Positions 1-8,030 of a stretch of DNA of 32,564 nt are shown piece by piece. The notes below the pieces were generated by a model. The model was given only the letters and a program-made list of their open reading frames with translations, did not search any database and was not told the DNA's origin. A program made the position numbers and the translations under genes. Within the stretch, counting starts at the first letter, position 1. The number at the start of each line of letters is the position of its first letter. The stretch covers positions 1-32,564 of the forward strand of contig CANJQC010000056.1 in assembly GCA_947476295.1 (NCBI GenBank). Direction: 5' to 3'. This DNA is from Planctomycetaceae bacterium. GTDB taxonomy: Bacteria > Planctomycetota > Planctomycetia > Planctomycetales > Planctomycetaceae.

Positions 1-242
1 CCTGCCGCAAACGGATCGATCGAATACAGCCCGATACCGCTGAAGACATGAACATGCAGATCGATCAACCCCGGTGCGACAATGAGGTCATCAGCCTCGA
101 TCACGTCTTCACTGTGCGATACAAGGTTTGGACCGGTCTCCTGAATCTGTCCGTTCGCGACACGAATATCAACTTGCTGCGGTGGACTTCCAGTACCGTC
201 GTAAACACTGCCGTTGCGAATCAGAGAATCCTTGGGATTCAT
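1..242 (-). CDS. Amidohydrolase/dihydroorotase-like metal-dependent hydrolase, N-terminal part
   Basis: Only the first 80 codons lie in the window; the gene continues beyond position 1. The visible part has the N-terminal beta-sandwich typical of cyclic amidohydrolases (IRNGSVYDGTG, then VDIRVANGQI) followed by APGLIDLHVHV, whose HxH supplies the first two metal ligands of the TIM barrel. The ATG at 242-240 overlaps the stop of the SelA-like gene as ATGA, so translation is probably coupled. Amidohydrolases of the 'amidohydrolase/deacetylase' group (the EF_0837 type) commonly neighbour SelA/DgaE-like PLP enzymes, which fits this operon. The substrate cannot be named from this fragment; a role in catabolism of an amino-sugar or related amide is inference only. 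Confidence 0.8.
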   Translation of the reverse strand, partial: MNPKDSLIRNGSVYDGTGSPPQQVDIRVANGQIQETGPNLVSHSEDVIEADDLIVAPGLIDLHVHVFSGIGLYSIDPFAA

Positions 243-1465
243 TGCGCAATCCTCTCACGGTGAGAAAACACGGCTTGGTGAATTGCGGAGATGATTTCCT
301 CGTCATTACCAGACTGCAGGCATTGCGAATTAAGGAAAGCCCGGTCGGGAGACCGCTCGTCCTCCGCCAGAACAATTCTTTGTGGCCGGTTTCTAAGTGT
401 CAGGAGCAGGTCACGCACCCTCAGGCCGTTCGGTTCAGAGCCCGATTCAATCTGCAGATTCGGATAGCGTTGTCCGTTCAGTCCACTGGCAAGTCGCGTG
501 ATGCGAAGTTCTGGCAAATCGCCAATGCCTTTGTAGATCCTGTCGATGGCGGCCTGCCAGCTCGCATACTCCGCCACATGGTCACGAATGGAGTAGCGTT
601 GCAGTGCCGCCATGACTCCAACGATGGATTCTTTGCTGACCTTCATCGAGCGACCAATCCCGTGTCTCGGCGGACGCGACAGCCAACCTGCTGCGATCCA
701 GTGCTGAAGTGACCAGGTTCCCTCGCGCACATCCATATCGACCATTTGTAACCACGCGCTGCGAATCAGGTCAGTTCGGCCACACAGAATTCCGGACGCC
801 TGCGGACCGCCGAGATGCTTACCGCCGCTGTACGCCACCAGATCTGCACCGCACCGGCTGAAGCTAGAAAGATTCTCGATCGGAGGCAAAGCACAGGCTG
901 CATCGACGATCAATGGAAGTCCATGACGATGAGCCAGTTCGGCGAGCGTTGTCAGATCGGGCTTCTCATCGACGCGCAGCCACACAAATCCGACCGCTGC
1001 CGTTTTGGATGTAATCGCCTGCTCAATCTGCTGCAGCGCGTCGATCGCGCGATAGTCGATCAATTTCAGCTTTGCACCAGACAGTCGAATCGCGTGGTCA
1101 TAGTCGAATGGGCCAGGCGACGGATAGATGATCTCATCACGTGGGCATCCGGAAACATCCGGCAGTTGGTCTATGATGTCCGGGCGACTTCCCGCGAGAC
1201 ACGCTGCGGCCGCCAATGTGAGTGCCGCCCCGGCTCCGCACGTCACAATGCCACCTTCTGTTCCGGTACACCTTGCTATGAGTGCGCTTGCTGCAGTGAG
1301 CAGATCATCGATCTCAAAATACTGAGCACTTGCGGCACTCATCGCAGCAATCACATCCGGATGCGGGCAACTGCCGCTCACGCGAGTTGCGTAACCAACA
1401 CCATTGATGATGGGACGAATGCCGAACTGTTCCAACATGCTGAATCGCACCGTATCAGACGACAT
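239..1465 (-). CDS. SelA/DgaE-like PLP-dependent enzyme
   Basis: This 408-residue protein has the fold-type I PLP layout of the SelA-like family, which includes D-glucosaminate-6-phosphate ammonia-lyase (DgaE). The cofactor lysine is K216 in SGGKHLGGPQASG. The Asp that pairs with the pyridine nitrogen is D188 in IVDAACALPP, and an N-terminal GAGAALTLAAAACLAG segment probably binds phosphate. It is not a true selenocysteine synthase on context: no selB or selenocysteine tRNA is visible. The start ATG at 1465 lies inside the end of the phosphotriesterase-like gene (11-bp overlap) and the stop overlaps the next ATG, so all three genes form one operon. A lyase or racemase step feeding the adjacent hydrolase is likely; the substrate is unknown. 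Confidence 0.8.
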   Translation of the reverse strand: MSSDTVRFSMLEQFGIRPIINGVGYATRVSGSCPHPDVIAAMSAASAQYFEIDDLLTAASALIARCTGTEGGIVTCGAGAALTLAAAACLAGSRPDIIDQLPDVSGCPRDEIIYPSPGPFDYDHAIRLSGAKLKLIDYRAIDALQQIEQAITSKTAAVGFVWLRVDEKPDLTTLAELAHRHGLPLIVDAACALPPIENLSSFSRCGADLVAYSGGKHLGGPQASGILCGRTDLIRSAWLQMVDMDVREGTWSLQHWIAAGWLSRPPRHGIGRSMKVSKESIVGVMAALQRYSIRDHVAEYASWQAAIDRIYKGIGDLPELRITRLASGLNGQRYPNLQIESGSEPNGLRVRDLLLTLRNRPQRIVLAEDERSPDRAFLNSQCLQSGNDEEIISAIHQAVFSHRERIAQ

Positions 1466-1907
1466 TGTCGCGCCTCCGTGAGAACGCTTTGGCGGGATTC
1501 ACTACCATCATCTGATGAATCTGCTGATCCGTCACGCCACGTTCTTTCAAAAGTGGCACGAAGGTCTCAAGCAGATACCCGTAACCCTTGCCGCCGGTGT
1601 ATTTCAGGTGGTTCAGCATGCAGATGTCTTCCGAAAGCAGAACCCGCTCAACGAAGCCCTCTCCGACAAGTGCAGCCACGTTATCTGCGCGGACGTATTC
1701 CGGCTGGTAGTCGAGATAGCCGATGTTATCGAGGATCTCCTGCGCCATCATGTCTTCATCATCGATAACGAGCTGATAGCCGTAACTGCTGTAGTGATCC
1801 ATTGCATCGAGAAACAGATGCTCATGCGGATAGGTCACTCCCATCTCCTCGGGCCGGATAATCCCCTGGACGGTAATCACCTCGCGAGATTTCTGACCGT
1901 CGTTCAT
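1455..1907 (-). pseudogene. Phosphotriesterase-family protein with internal deletion
   Basis: This 150-codon frame is intact, but the family (PTE/PHP type) normally has about 310-350 residues. The N-terminus shows IRPEEMGVTYPHEHLFLD with the HxH metal-binding pair. The C-terminus has VERVLLSEDIC (the metal-binding Asp), then GGKGYGYLLETFVPLLKERG and NPAKAF, the usual end of the barrel. The link runs straight from VIDDEDMMAQEIL to DNIGYLDYQPEYVRADN. The middle strands, with the bridging Lys and two metal-binding His, are therefore missing; I estimate about 160-180 residues. The frame is preserved across the deletion. The product probably cannot fold as a barrel. It is the first gene of the operon with the SelA-like and amidohydrolase genes, so it may survive only as a translated leader for them. 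Confidence 0.7.
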
Positions 1908-2147
1908 CAGCCACTCTCCTCAGAAACCGCTGTCAGTATGGATTAGAGAATCAAGGGAACGGAGTATACGCAGCCTGTCCGCAAGCAAGGCAATCTGCAG
2001 CAGACGGTTCTTGACTTTCAGGAAATCGTCCGAAACTGTGCAGTACAGTCACAACAATGAATGCTGCTTTCACTTTGCTACGTCGGGACACCCTGGGTTC
2101 CCGAGAGCTCAACTTTCGACCAGGTCCGGAGCTGATCTCCCATTAGT

Positions 2148-2356
2148 TTGATTTTTGAATCGACAATCCTGTGGTACAGTGAAGGTCCAGGCGCGAAGAC
2201 TTTTGGTGAACGCAATTTTGGAGACGGTGAATTGGGAGATGCTCGCAGAACAAAGCGACTGGTTCGCGTGGCAAATGCGATTATGCGGCATCCGGGAGGT
2301 TCGTTGCACGAGAAGATGGGCAGTCCGGCCGAACTGCAGGCCATGTATCATTTAAT
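2148..2356 (+). pseudogene. IS4-family (Tn5-like) transposase N-terminal remnant
   Basis: The translation TFGERNFGDGELGDARRT, followed by RLVRVANAIMRHPGGS and LQAMYHLM, matches the N-terminal DNA-binding domain of Tn5-type IS4 transposases (GD.RR..R...P..S....aeL.a.Y.lm). Homology stops around 2356. From 2357 the plus strand is the complement of the neighbouring TPR gene, so the open frame up to 2471 is chance read-through. No DDE catalytic core is present. The only initiation codon is a TTG at 2148. I could not identify IS ends or a target duplication in the 240 bases upstream. Confidence 0.65.
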
Positions 2357-3600
2357 GACGGAGCCGGCCATCGCGCCCTGGTCCTTGGTTTCCAGGACGA
2401 ACTCTTCGCTGGTCGAAGCCAGTTCCCCCGTAAGCTACATCGCTGGATTTCCCGCAGACGCGGCCTTCTAGGTAAATTGCGATTCTTCGGTGATCGCCAG
2501 ATCGATCGTCGTATCGCCCGCCTTGGCACGCCAGATGCCGACCAAGTCGGTTTCTGGTGCGTCGCTGCCGGCAAGCGTTGCCGACGACGCCGGGTCGGGG
2601 GTGGCTCCGGCGGCGCCAGTGCGTCGAGCATTCTCCTGGCCGTGGAATCCTTCGGCTGATTCTTGACGACCACTGCTAGGGCGTTCACCGCGTTGTCCTT
2701 CGAGTCGGTGGCCAAGTACTGGTAAGCCAGCACGAAGTGAGAAGAAGGATCGTTGGGATTGGACTCACAGGATTGCGCGAGTTTACGCAATTGCGACTGA
2801 TAGTCATCGACGTTGCCGTACAGGCTGCTCATCGTCGTCCAGTCCATTCCCGGCGCACTCGACAAGAACGAATTGAGCGCCGCCGCTGAGGACTGGTAGT
2901 CGCCCAAAGCAAACAGCGTCAGTGCTCGCACCTCATGTACCACCGGATCGCCCGGCAACTTCTGGAGCGCGGCGTCGAAATTGCCAAGCGCTGCTTGATA
3001 GTCACCCGACTTGAACTGCGAGAGTCCGTCGTCCAAAAGTTTCGTGGCCTGTTCCGATTCAGGTGTCTGCTGGTCGGCCTGAGCGATGGCATCGCCAGAT
3101 TCCGCGTCGGAGCTGACGTAGTTGTTGACAACCACGGGTAGCGAGTAGTCATAGGCAACTACTACAGTCGCGACGGGCTGCACACAGTAAGGATTGTAGT
3201 AACTGGTGCCATAACCCCACCCGCTGGTCATTGCGCCGAGGCCCCAGCCTACCGACGTCCAGGCCAGCGGTGCGTACCAACGACTTCCCCAATAACCGCT
3301 GTGGCAACCGTTGTACCAGCCATAACGCGGATTGATGCAGTGGTTGTGCCAATTGCCACCCCAACCGCCGCCGCCAACCCCCCAGCCAGAGATGCCATCC
3401 CCCCGGCCACCACCGGGATTGTTCCAGTTGTTCGGGCGGGCCCAACCTAGCCGATTGCCAATGTTATCAGTGCCGATGTTACCATCTGGAAAAGTCGTTG
3501 TCACGACGGCCGGGCCTGTCGAAGAGATCCAGCTGAAGAAAGGGATGAAGGTTGCAGTGGAAGGGAGGGCTGTGATCTGTCGGACGGCGGGCATATCCAT
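2357..3600 (-). pseudogene. Decayed secreted TPR protein gene
   Basis: The N-terminal half is rich in Gly, Trp, Asn and Tyr (GWGVGGGGWGGNWHNH, then YWGSRWYAP). It is followed by TPR-like helices (EQATKLLDDGLSQFKSGDYQ and DPSSHFVLAYQYLATD), a layout common in planctomycetes. Around 2595-2615 the coding sense moves to another frame. There it continues as DAPETDLVGIWRAKAGDTTI, the start of the usual C-terminal domain. That frame has TAG stops at 2470-2468 (where FTW would give Trp, so probably TGG to TAG) and at 2437-2435, followed by good homology (TGELASTSEEFVLETKDQG). It is cut at about 2357 by the IS4 remnant. The N-terminus has no signal peptide or Shine-Dalgarno and may be damaged too. The gene once lay downstream of the 3825-5459 gene. 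Confidence 0.7.
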
Positions 3601-3764
3601 GACGATTACCCGACCGACTAAAAACTACCTTGGCCGCTTCACCTCCGGCGAAGAATTGTTTTCACGACTACGGCTGGTATTTGCTGAAGGATGACATTGT
3701 GCCGCAGCAGTTTTAGGTTCGCGTCGCTCAGCAGTGTTTTTGAAAGCAGCACCGGCGAATTGTT

Positions 3765-3803
3765 AAAAAAAAGCTCGTTACGAGGCTCTGCCTCGTAACG
3801 AGC
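3765..3803 (-). terminator. Strong rho-independent terminator
   Basis: There is a perfect 14-bp inverted repeat, GCTCGTTACGAGGC at 3773-3786 and its complement at 3790-3803, with a 3-base loop. On the minus strand it is followed by eight T residues (A-run 3765-3772). It lies 21 bases after the stop of the 3825-5459 gene and ends that operon, separating it from the decayed TPR gene. Confidence 0.9.
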
Positions 3804-3824
3804 GGAGATGAGATTCAGCTTCGC

Positions 3825-5459
3825 TTACTGTGGCTGCGGGACATCCTCTGCGTCGTCCGGAGCGGGGTCGTCCAGTCGCACGAGCAGCCAGTTTTCAACC
3901 TTTTCAGGGCCGAAGTGAACCAATACCGGAGCTTCAGCCTGAGTCAGGTTGTACAAACCCGTCTCGACCACAATGTCTTCGCCTTCACCGATGCGCACCG
4001 CGACTCGTTGAGTCTCTTTATCGACTTGTCCCTGGATGGTCTGAGTCTCATCGGTCTCTGTGTTGTACAGCGTACCGCTGACAATGCCTTCCTTGCTGAC
4101 AGCCAGTTGCACGATGCGAGTCGGATCAACGTCTTTCTCGCCCGCTGACACCGTAAACGTTCCCAGAGCCAGCCACTCGGCCTTTTGTGCCTCCTCTTCA
4201 CTGGCAGGAGCAGGAACTGTCGCCAGGTCCGCCGCGCTTTGAGCGAACTCGGTGCTTGTCGCAACCTGATCCCCGTTGATGTAGACGGAGTTGCGGTTGT
4301 AGACGACATTGCCATCCTGACCGTAGTCGTAGTAAACCGGCTGAGCCCAGACTGTGGGTGGTGCTTGCCATGTAAACCAATTGACACAGGCTGCATATGT
4401 CGGAACAGTCCACCAGAATCTCCATGGACGATTTGCAAATCCATAGCCATAGTTCCAGCCACCCCAGCGACACGGATGGCCGTACCACCAGTTGCCGCGG
4501 AAGCAGCCGGGATTATTAAAGTGCCAACGAAATCTGCTGTGAACGCCGACGCCCCAGCCCGCCCAAAAGGCCGCTCGATTCGGATGAACTCCCCGCCAGT
4601 TGTGCATTCCGCCAATCTGATTCTGCCAGCGATTGTTGATGCTGGTCACACGACCTCGATCAATATTGGCCCACGTCGGACGATTGCTGATGCCAATGTT
4701 ATTGCCGATATTGACTTGGCCGATATTCACCCGTCCGTTGTTAATGACATTACTGTTTCCAATGCCATTTCCAATGTTGGGGCGATTACCGATTCCGTTA
4801 CCAACACCTGGACGAACGGTCCCCGGTAGCGTCGAAGGACGTAGCGGCCTATCCATTCCAAGGAAATCCCCGACGTCACCGACGGATGGCCGACCTCCGC
4901 TGCCTGGAAGATTCGGACGATTTCCAGCACTTGGTAGGTTCACGTTGGGGCGACCGCCGTCTGGACGGTTGGGAAGATTCACGTTCGGCCGGCTTCCTGC
5001 GCCACCACCCAGTTCTGGAATGCTTGGACGGTTTTCGGGACGATTGGGAAGATTGGGCCGTGTGTTACCGACATTGCCTCCCTGACCGGGCAACTTGTTG
5101 TCTGGCCGTGTCGTTGGCAGTGATGGGCGTGTTGATGGAATGGACGGACGTGTTGATGGTTTCAGACCGCCGGATGGCCGGTTAACCTGTGGAAGATTGG
5201 GCGTCGCGGGCCGAGTCGTCGGACGATTCACTGACGGTCGGTTTACTGGAGCACTGACGTTCGGCCTGCTGGGTGCCGGACGACTGGCTCCCAGATTGGG
5301 TGCACTCGGCCGAGCCGCCGGACGAGCGGCCCCGCTGCCACTGCGAGCAGATCCGCCACCGCCACGAAATCCTTGAGCGGAAAGCTCAACCGAAAACAGC
5401 ACCATAAACAGCACCATCATGATCGAAAGCGCAAGAGCGCTGAATGTGATTTTTCTCAT
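3825..5459 (-). CDS. Secreted RP/NIG-repeat protein ('protocadherin'-annotated planctomycete type)
   Basis: This 544-residue protein starts with a clear signal peptide (MRKITFSALALSIMMVLFMV, cleaved near SAQG). Residues about 30-210 are low-complexity repeats of Arg-Pro, Asn-Leu-Pro and Asn-Arg-Pro. Residues about 215-270 have NIGN/GIGNRPN repeats. Next comes a Trp/Tyr/Gly-rich domain (WAGWGVGVHSRFRWHF, then WWYGHPCRWGGWNYGYGF), then an ordered C-terminal domain (about 410-544) with regular beta-strand patterns. Planctomycete homologues are often labelled 'mu-protocadherin-like' or 'YXWGXW repeat' and thought to be cell-surface or matrix proteins; no biochemical role is established. It lies 20 bases after the SnoaL-like gene and ends at an intrinsic terminator. 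Repeats in DNA follow the peptide repeats. Confidence 0.75.
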   Translation of the reverse strand: MRKITFSALALSIMMVLFMVLFSVELSAQGFRGGGGSARSGSGAARPAARPSAPNLGASRPAPSRPNVSAPVNRPSVNRPTTRPATPNLPQVNRPSGGLKPSTRPSIPSTRPSLPTTRPDNKLPGQGGNVGNTRPNLPNRPENRPSIPELGGGAGSRPNVNLPNRPDGGRPNVNLPSAGNRPNLPGSGGRPSVGDVGDFLGMDRPLRPSTLPGTVRPGVGNGIGNRPNIGNGIGNSNVINNGRVNIGQVNIGNNIGISNRPTWANIDRGRVTSINNRWQNQIGGMHNWRGVHPNRAAFWAGWGVGVHSRFRWHFNNPGCFRGNWWYGHPCRWGGWNYGYGFANRPWRFWWTVPTYAACVNWFTWQAPPTVWAQPVYYDYGQDGNVVYNRNSVYINGDQVATSTEFAQSAADLATVPAPASEEEAQKAEWLALGTFTVSAGEKDVDPTRIVQLAVSKEGIVSGTLYNTETDETQTIQGQVDKETQRVAVRIGEGEDIVVETGLYNLTQAEAPVLVHFGPEKVENWLLVRLDDPAPDDAEDVPQPQ

Positions 5460-5479
5460 CGTTCTAATGCCTTTCGTGG

Positions 5480-6391
5480 CTAGTTTTGTGGTGCAGAGTC
5501 GGATGCGGTTGGTTTCGGAGCACGAATCACTTTGACAGCTGGTCCCGTTGGCTGAGGCTCACCGCCCACATCGTAACCGACCAGCTGTATTGTGAACGAG
5601 TCGTCGTCCAGTCGCTCCATAACGTAGGTACCCGAAGCGACTTCGCCGCTCGCCAGGGTCTGAGCCGACTTTGACAACCAGCTGTCACCATTTCTCGCCC
5701 ATGTCGATTCGCCGAACGATCCATCAGAATTGAAGGACCAGCTGCGAATCTGCTGACCTCGTGGATCCCAACCAATGACCTGCGTACCCGCCATAGAGAT
5801 GCCATCTTTGGTCTCCACCTCAAATGAACGCAGCAGAAAGGCTTGGTTTGCCGTCCAGCGAAACGTGGTTGCCACTTTCACGTCGCCGGAGTCATCGACC
5901 CATTCACCGACAAGCCACTCCAGTTCCTTCAAGGCATCTGCTGGTGACGCTGGCTGGGGCAGCGGCATTTCTTCGACAGTATCCAGTAACCACTTGTCAC
6001 CCTGATGAACCAGAATGGCGGTGTACTTCGAGACAATCGGTTCGGCATCGCTGAGCACGACCGTGGTTTCGCCTTCAACGCTGGCAACGTCTGCCGTAAT
6101 GAGTCGAATTTGATCAATCGTCGCTGAGAGTTTGAAATTGCTTCCCTCCTTCAGCACCTCAGTCATGTCCGCCTGAATCGCATCACGCCCCTCAGTGCGT
6201 TCGCCAGTCTCACGATCCGTGTGAGTCCCCTTTTCCGTCCAGAACCCGGCAACTTTTTCAGCCGTTTTTTGATTCAAGACATCGACGTATTCAGCCAGCG
6301 TCTCCCGCACGGCGGCCTCATCGGCATCGTCTGGTGGCACCGCGACCGCAGTTAACAAAAAAGCAAACGCAACAGAATATACTATTTTCAT
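5480..6391 (-). CDS. Secreted SnoaL-like (DUF4440) plus DUF1579-like protein
   Basis: I place the start at ATG 6391, not at the upstream ATG 6466. AGGAG lies 9 bases before 6391 and the protein then begins with a signal peptide (MKIVYSVAFAFLLTAVAV), giving 303 residues. Residues about 25-150 form a SnoaL-like/DUF4440 cone fold (AAVRETLAEYVDVLNQKTAEK, then FWTEKGTHTD, and DKWLLDTVEE at its end). Residues about 155-285 (LKELEWLVGEWVDDSGD, then QVIGWDPRGQQIRSWSF) resemble the DUF1579-type lipocalin-like domain. No catalytic residues are evident; ligand binding outside the cytoplasm is an inference. It is the first gene of a two-gene unit with the downstream repeat protein. Confidence 0.75.
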   Translation of the reverse strand: MKIVYSVAFAFLLTAVAVPPDDADEAAVRETLAEYVDVLNQKTAEKVAGFWTEKGTHTDRETGERTEGRDAIQADMTEVLKEGSNFKLSATIDQIRLITADVASVEGETTVVLSDAEPIVSKYTAILVHQGDKWLLDTVEEMPLPQPASPADALKELEWLVGEWVDDSGDVKVATTFRWTANQAFLLRSFEVETKDGISMAGTQVIGWDPRGQQIRSWSFNSDGSFGESTWARNGDSWLSKSAQTLASGEVASGTYVMERLDDDSFTIQLVGYDVGGEPQPTGPAVKVIRAPKPTASDSAPQN

Positions 6392-7057
6392 ATGGGACAA
6401 CTCCTGTGAGGCATAATGATCCAAAAGTGTTGCGAACGACGGCGCGCATGGCACTGCGACTCGCACTCTGCGGACTTACGGAAACGAACAGCCACAGGCT
6501 CTGCCGGAGAAGACTGCAGAATTATCGAGACTCAATGACCAGAGATTGGAAATAACAGAAACGCTGCTATCCCGCGTAAGTTTACAAACCCGGGAACAAA
6601 CTGAGCAAGCAGGCTGGTGCAGGTTCTGGAAAAATGCGGACCCTGATCGCGAGGAGTGCATTGAAAACAGCCTTGCCTTACGGCCGCTGAACGATCGCCG
6701 TATGTGAATATTGAAGGACTCAGTTTTATCGAGATTAAGGCGTGCCGTTGCCATACGCCGATAAAACTATCGGAAAACTCTCCTTAATTGTTAAATGCAA
6801 TACAAACTTCGCATACGGCCAGTTTTTCCGAAAGCACCGTCGGTGCACGTGGCTGTCGCTGCTCGGCGATCTCCATTTTGGCGAGAAGCGGGTTTGACTG
6901 CAGCCCGACTTCCGCTGAACGCTGAAGGCGAAATTCATCCTGCACTGAATCTTTCTCAGTCCGCACACCACATGCGGGAGTCTGGCTGTTTTTTAGGTTC
7001 GCCTTTTTCCGCTACACCAGTTTTTTTTCTGCTAAAAATCCTTAACGGCGTTGGGCA
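6392..7057. other. Long intergenic region without a convincing gene
   Basis: No feature can be supported here. On the plus strand an open frame of about 95 codons runs from 6421 to 6707 with a protein-like composition (RLNDQRLEITETLLSRV) but no ATG or GTG start and no family I recognise. It could be the tail of a lost gene. The promoter of the 5480-6391 operon should lie just right of 6391, but no clear boxes are visible. Confidence 0.4.
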
Positions 7058-7245
7058 GTGGGGGCGACAGCCACTTCGCCGCCCGCCGGTTACGCCACAG
7101 ATCGTCCCCGGATCTCACTGGGCAACGGCGAGTCGATTTTTCTCGCCGCCAAAGCCGCTTTGCGGCGATGGGAACATTTTCGATTGGGCTGGGTGGAGCT
7201 CTGGTCGCCTGACACGCCGATTCAGTCAGGTGAAGTTGTGGCGAT
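7058..7245 (+). pseudogene. DUF1990-family protein fragment
   Basis: The frame reads VGATATSPPAGYATDRPRIS, then LGNGESIFLAAKAALRRWEH, then FRLGWVELWSPDTPIQSGEV. This matches the family pattern VGAT...GY..D...LG.G...F..A..AL..W..F.LGWVEL with a following 'G..VAV'. The usual protein is about 170-190 residues; only the first half is left. The frame continues without a stop into a nucleoside-deaminase fragment, showing that deletion fused two unrelated genes. Confidence 0.6.
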
Positions 7246-7410
7246 CATGGCATGGACTGCTGCGCCGTGTCCGATGTACCAAGCAGCGATCCTATGGACC
7301 GGCATTGAAACAGTCGTCTTCGGCACGTCAATTCGTTCCCTGCAAAGATTGGGCTGGCGACAGATCGACATTCTGGCGGAAGTACTCGTTCGTCGCAGTC
7401 CTGCATGGAC
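7246..7410 (+). pseudogene. Nucleoside (tRNA/guanine-type) deaminase fragment
   Basis: The frame reads AAPCPMYQAAILWTGIETVV, then FGTSIRSLQRLGWRQIDILA. The family motif is EPCPMC..AI.W.GI..VVFG.S...L..LGW.QIDI. The zinc-binding PCxxC is damaged: the second Cys is now Tyr. The N-terminal half with the HAE active site is absent. The fragment is fused in frame to the DUF1990 fragment, giving a 177-codon chimeric open frame (7058-7591) that cannot be a working deaminase. Confidence 0.65.
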
Positions 7411-7520
7411 AACGCCCCACCACCGACCAGCCAGATATCTTTCTGAACGCCCTTTCGAATCTCAGCGATTGTGGTGTAAGGGGCTCCCTGAACAAAATGA
7501 ATGCGATCATCTTCAGTCGG
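7395..7520 (-). pseudogene. Dihydrofolate-reductase-family (RibD C-terminal-like) fragment
   Basis: On the minus strand one frame reads DDRIHFVQGAPYTTIAEIRK and then GVQKDIWLVGGGAL. The core kDIWLVGGG is the hallmark nucleotide-binding loop of the DHFR/RibD-C family. A stop precedes it near 7535, and the rest of the family's domain (which should follow GGGAL) is missing. Its 3' end meets the nucleoside-deaminase fragment on the opposite strand. Confidence 0.55.
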
Positions 7521-7625
7521 ATGGAAGCACTACAGATGGGTCAGTCTGGCTCAGATTCCGTATTTCGTGTGGGTCTCACTGGCGACAGTGATTGCAACTG
7601 TCAATCACGGTGATAAATTCTTGAC

Positions 7626-7898
7626 GTGAATGACTTCCCAAAGTGCTGGCGACGAAAAACAATCACTGTTGAAGTGGAAGCGAAAGCCAAAGAAGTGGCT
7701 GTGGCGAAGCTGCTCACAGATCTGAAGAACAAAAAATCGGAAGCAACGTGGTTTGTCTACCTGATGCGGTGCGCAGACTATTTGCTCTACACGGGAATCA
7801 CAAACGATTTGCCTCGCAGGCTGGAGGGGTGCGACTACATCACGTTTCGACTTTCCAAACACCGATGTTTTCAAAAAAGCACCTCAAAAATATGGTGA
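7626..7898 (+). pseudogene. Truncated GIY-YIG endonuclease-like gene
   Basis: The 90-codon frame has a Lys/Glu-rich N-terminus (about residues 10-40), then WFVYLMRCADYLLYTGITND and LPRRLE (residues 42-67), the first half of a GIY-YIG domain of the YhbQ/UPF0213 type. The catalytic Tyr pair and Arg are present. The rest of the domain (H..G..A.YT......L) is replaced by unrelated sequence from about 7830. The product would lack half the domain, so I call it a remnant. Confidence 0.6.
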
Positions 7899-8030
7899 AT
7901 ATTTCTCCCGCCGACAAGGATTTCGTCACTTCGGGGGAAGTCGGGTTAAGTCCACGCGATTGCAGGCAAGCTCCGCAGTAGAGGAAACGGTGACCTGAAG
8001 TGTTCAATGCAACCTGCTCTCGATCCATCC

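Noticed and set aside
128-712. Long plus-strand open frame opposite the SelA-like gene
   Set aside because: It is antisense to a clear PLP enzyme and has Arg/Cys-rich chance composition with no family motif. The 815-1768 frame is rejected for the same reason.
3332-3694. Plus-strand frame of 120 codons rich in Pro
   Set aside because: It is the complement of the Gly/Trp-rich part of the decayed TPR gene; Pro runs arise from the Gly codons of the real strand.
6421-6707. 95-codon open stretch with protein-like composition
   Set aside because: It has no ATG or GTG start, no Shine-Dalgarno and no recognisable motif; it is kept only as a possible lost gene tail.
6795-7613. 272-codon plus-strand open frame
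   Set aside because: It is out of frame with the recognisable DUF1990 and deaminase fragments and its composition is Arg/Ser/Trp-rich; it is a shadow frame.
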